The notes under the pieces were generated by a model, which was given only the letters and a program-made list of their open reading frames with translations, was not told the DNA's origin and did no database searches. Below are positions 12,983 through 14,291 of a stretch of 14,291 nt of DNA, piece after piece (position 1 is the stretch's first letter; every line of letters starts with the position of its first letter). The DNA comes from Rickettsiales bacterium. Its GTDB lineage: Bacteria > Pseudomonadota > Alphaproteobacteria > TMED127. Position numbers and translations under genes: made by a program. The DNA lies in NCBI GenBank assembly GCA_002717855.1, contig PBCD01000014.1, positions 1-14,291 on the forward strand. Direction: 5' to 3'.

Positions 12983-14291
12983 GTGTATATAAAAAAAACA
13001 AATATAGATGAACTTTTAAAAAATGTACTAGATGATAATAATCAAAATAATTTTGTCGAAAGTTCAGATGGGTCTAAAAAAATAAATTTTAGTTCTGAAA
13101 CAGAGTTTAACGTTGGTTTGTCTGATTCTATCGATAGGATGTTGCACAATGTGATGTTTGAAGATGCCAATTCAAATATACGAAAAATTAGAACAAAGTT
13201 ATCCAATTTTTCAGATAATTTCGAAAATAAGCTTTTTCAGCCAAATATAGCTCAAGATGTTACTTGCAATAAGACAGGAAAAAAACCTTTATTTGATAAT
13301 GAAATTCAGGAATCAGAAACCTACTATTTTTTTGAGGAATCTAAATTTCAAAATGTACCAGATTGGGTTATTATGGCAGATTTTGAAAGAACCCAAACTG
13401 ATCTGATTGCTATAGGAAATGACTATGGACAAATTGTTTTTTCTAACTATTTCACTCATCATGACTTACCAGCAATAACAACTCAAAATGGATTATTACT
13501 TAAAGGATCAACAATAAATATACTTGCTGGTTCAATAGCACCCAATCAATTTGCTCAAGTCTCTGGCAATGAGGTGTTATCGATTGGCGAGGTGTCTAAC
13601 TTAAAAGAAATTGTCAAAGCATTAAGACTAGACGGTAATTTTTACACTCTTTCAGTTGGCGATCCTGTTTTTAAAGGCGATGTGATTGAAACAGGTCCAA
13701 ATGGCTCTATTGGTCTTACCTTCTTGGATAAAACAACCCTTTCATTATCAGAGGGTGGAAAAATGGTCCTTGATGAACTCGTTTATGATCCGGCAACAGG
13801 GGCGGGTGATTTTGCTGTTGATATGTTAGAAGGCGCTTTTAGTTTTGTCAGCGGTGAAATTGCAGAAACTGGTGAGGATTCAATGACAGTTTCAACGCCG
13901 GTTGCAACAATTGGAATCAGAGGGACCACAGTTGCAGGAAAAGCTGCAGTTGAAGGAAATGAAAATTCTTTTACTTTATTACAGGATACAAGTGGTGAAG
14001 TTGGTGAAATTCTTGTTAGTAATTCCGCTGGAACTCAAACATTATCTCAAGTTGGTGCAACCACAAGTGTTTCAAGTTTTAATGCACAACCTCCACCACC
14101 AATTATTTTATCTGCCGCTGAAATTCAAGCTAATTATGGAACTGCATTAGATGTACTTCCTCCAACTCCAGCGATTGCACCGCAACCTCAACCCTCACCA
14201 CCACCTCAAGAAGAATCTCAAACTTCAGAAGAAGAATCTGAAACAGATGGAGAAAATGAAGATTCTGAGGAAAGTGCTGAGGAAGATGAAA
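12983..14291 (+). CDS. FecR-domain large surface protein (adhesin-like), N-terminal part
   Basis: The frame is open for 436 codons to the right edge. GTG at 12983 directly follows an in-frame TAA, so it is the most upstream start possible; the next in-frame ATG is at residue 53. There is no signal peptide. Residues 130-192 (LIAIGNDYGQIVFSNYF, LKGSTINILAGSIAPNQFAQ) resemble the N-terminal segment of large type I-secreted adhesins. Residues 220-320 form a FecR domain: LSVGDPVFKGDVIETGPNGS, then LEGAFSFVSGEI, MTVSTPVATIGIRGTTVAG. A proline-rich linker (369-373, 392-408) leads to an acidic Glu/Ser/Asp stretch at 409-436, probably before repeat domains. In such proteins the FecR domain is an extracellular module, not the sigma regulator. 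It follows a TolC-like channel. Confidence 0.8.
   Translation, partial: MYIKKTNIDELLKNVLDDNNQNNFVESSDGSKKINFSSETEFNVGLSDSIDRMLHNVMFEDANSNIRKIRTKLSNFSDNFENKLFQPNIAQDVTCNKTGKKPLFDNEIQESETYYFFEESKFQNVPDWVIMADFERTQTDLIAIGNDYGQIVFSNYFTHHDLPAITTQNGLLLKGSTINILAGSIAPNQFAQVSGNEVLSIGEVSNLKEIVKALRLDGNFYTLSVGDPVFKGDVIETGPNGSIGLTFLDKTTLSLSEGGKMVLDELVYDPATGAGDFAVDMLEGAFSFVSGEIAETGEDSMTVSTPVATIGIRGTTVAGKAAVEGNENSFTLLQDTSGEVGEILVSNSAGTQTLSQVGATTSVSSFNAQPPPPIILSAAEIQANYGTALDVLPPTPAIAPQPQPSPPPQEESQTSEEESETDGENEDSEESAEEDE

Noticed and set aside
13902..14150. Plus-strand 82-codon open frame inside the adhesin gene
   Set aside because: The other frame has the FecR motifs and stays open for 436 codons; this is an out-of-frame shadow.
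1..14291. tRNA genes, CRISPR arrays, insertion sequences, strong hairpin terminators
   Set aside because: I looked for TPsiC-like GGTTCRA motifs, regularly spaced repeats, transposase motifs and GC-rich hairpins followed by T runs, and found none I could support.

Overview
The window is very AT-rich and gene-dense, with short spacers, several overlapping reading frames, poor Shine-Dalgarno sequences and some TTG or GTG starts. A direct-repeat SOS box of the GTTC-N7-GTTC type lies in front of umuDC, and the small DUF2007 protein is of a type common in Alphaproteobacteria. Together these suggest a low-GC, streamlined alphaproteobacterium, probably marine. The exact lineage cannot be fixed from this sequence. 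No rRNA, tRNA, CRISPR array or insertion sequence was seen, and no stretch longer than 300 bases lacks a gene.

Left part (1-6689). After a clipped arginine-rich gene and two small overlapping genes (the second a DUF2007 protein) comes a compact selenium locus. selU/mnmH (tRNA 2-selenouridine synthase) is divergent from a three-gene set phnC-phnE-phnE that encodes a phosphonate-type ABC importer. The matching periplasmic binding protein (phnD-like) converges on the second permease with abutting stop codons, and is coupled by a 13-base overlap to selD (selenophosphate synthetase). No C-P lyase or other phosphonate gene is present. The likely reading is a selenium oxyanion importer feeding SelD, whose selenophosphate is used by SelU for wobble-uridine modification. 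A rhomboid protease gene lies upstream of selD on the same strand.

Middle part (6690-10004). An SOS-controlled umuD-umuC operon (DNA polymerase V) has its LexA-type box inside the promoter spacer and an almost leaderless start. An unknown 71-residue gene follows 2 bases after umuC and may be a third SOS member. A minus-strand unknown with a CxxC motif follows. Next are three small genes: a one-TM protein, an unknown 74-residue protein and a 48-residue protein. The C-terminus of the first and nearly all of the third are clear paralogs (about half identical over 40 residues) resembling a SHOCT-type short domain, placed in inverted orientation.

Right part (10005-14291). A second near-leaderless promoter drives an unknown 86-residue gene, a secreted DUF192 protein and an HD-domain protein with the YHNxxH and HDxxH metal motifs of class I cyclic-nucleotide phosphodiesterases. 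Then come a TolC-family outer-membrane channel and the first 436 codons of a large FecR-domain surface protein that runs off the right edge. These last two look like a type I secretion channel and its giant adhesin-like substrate, and they are visibly richer in G+C than the rest.
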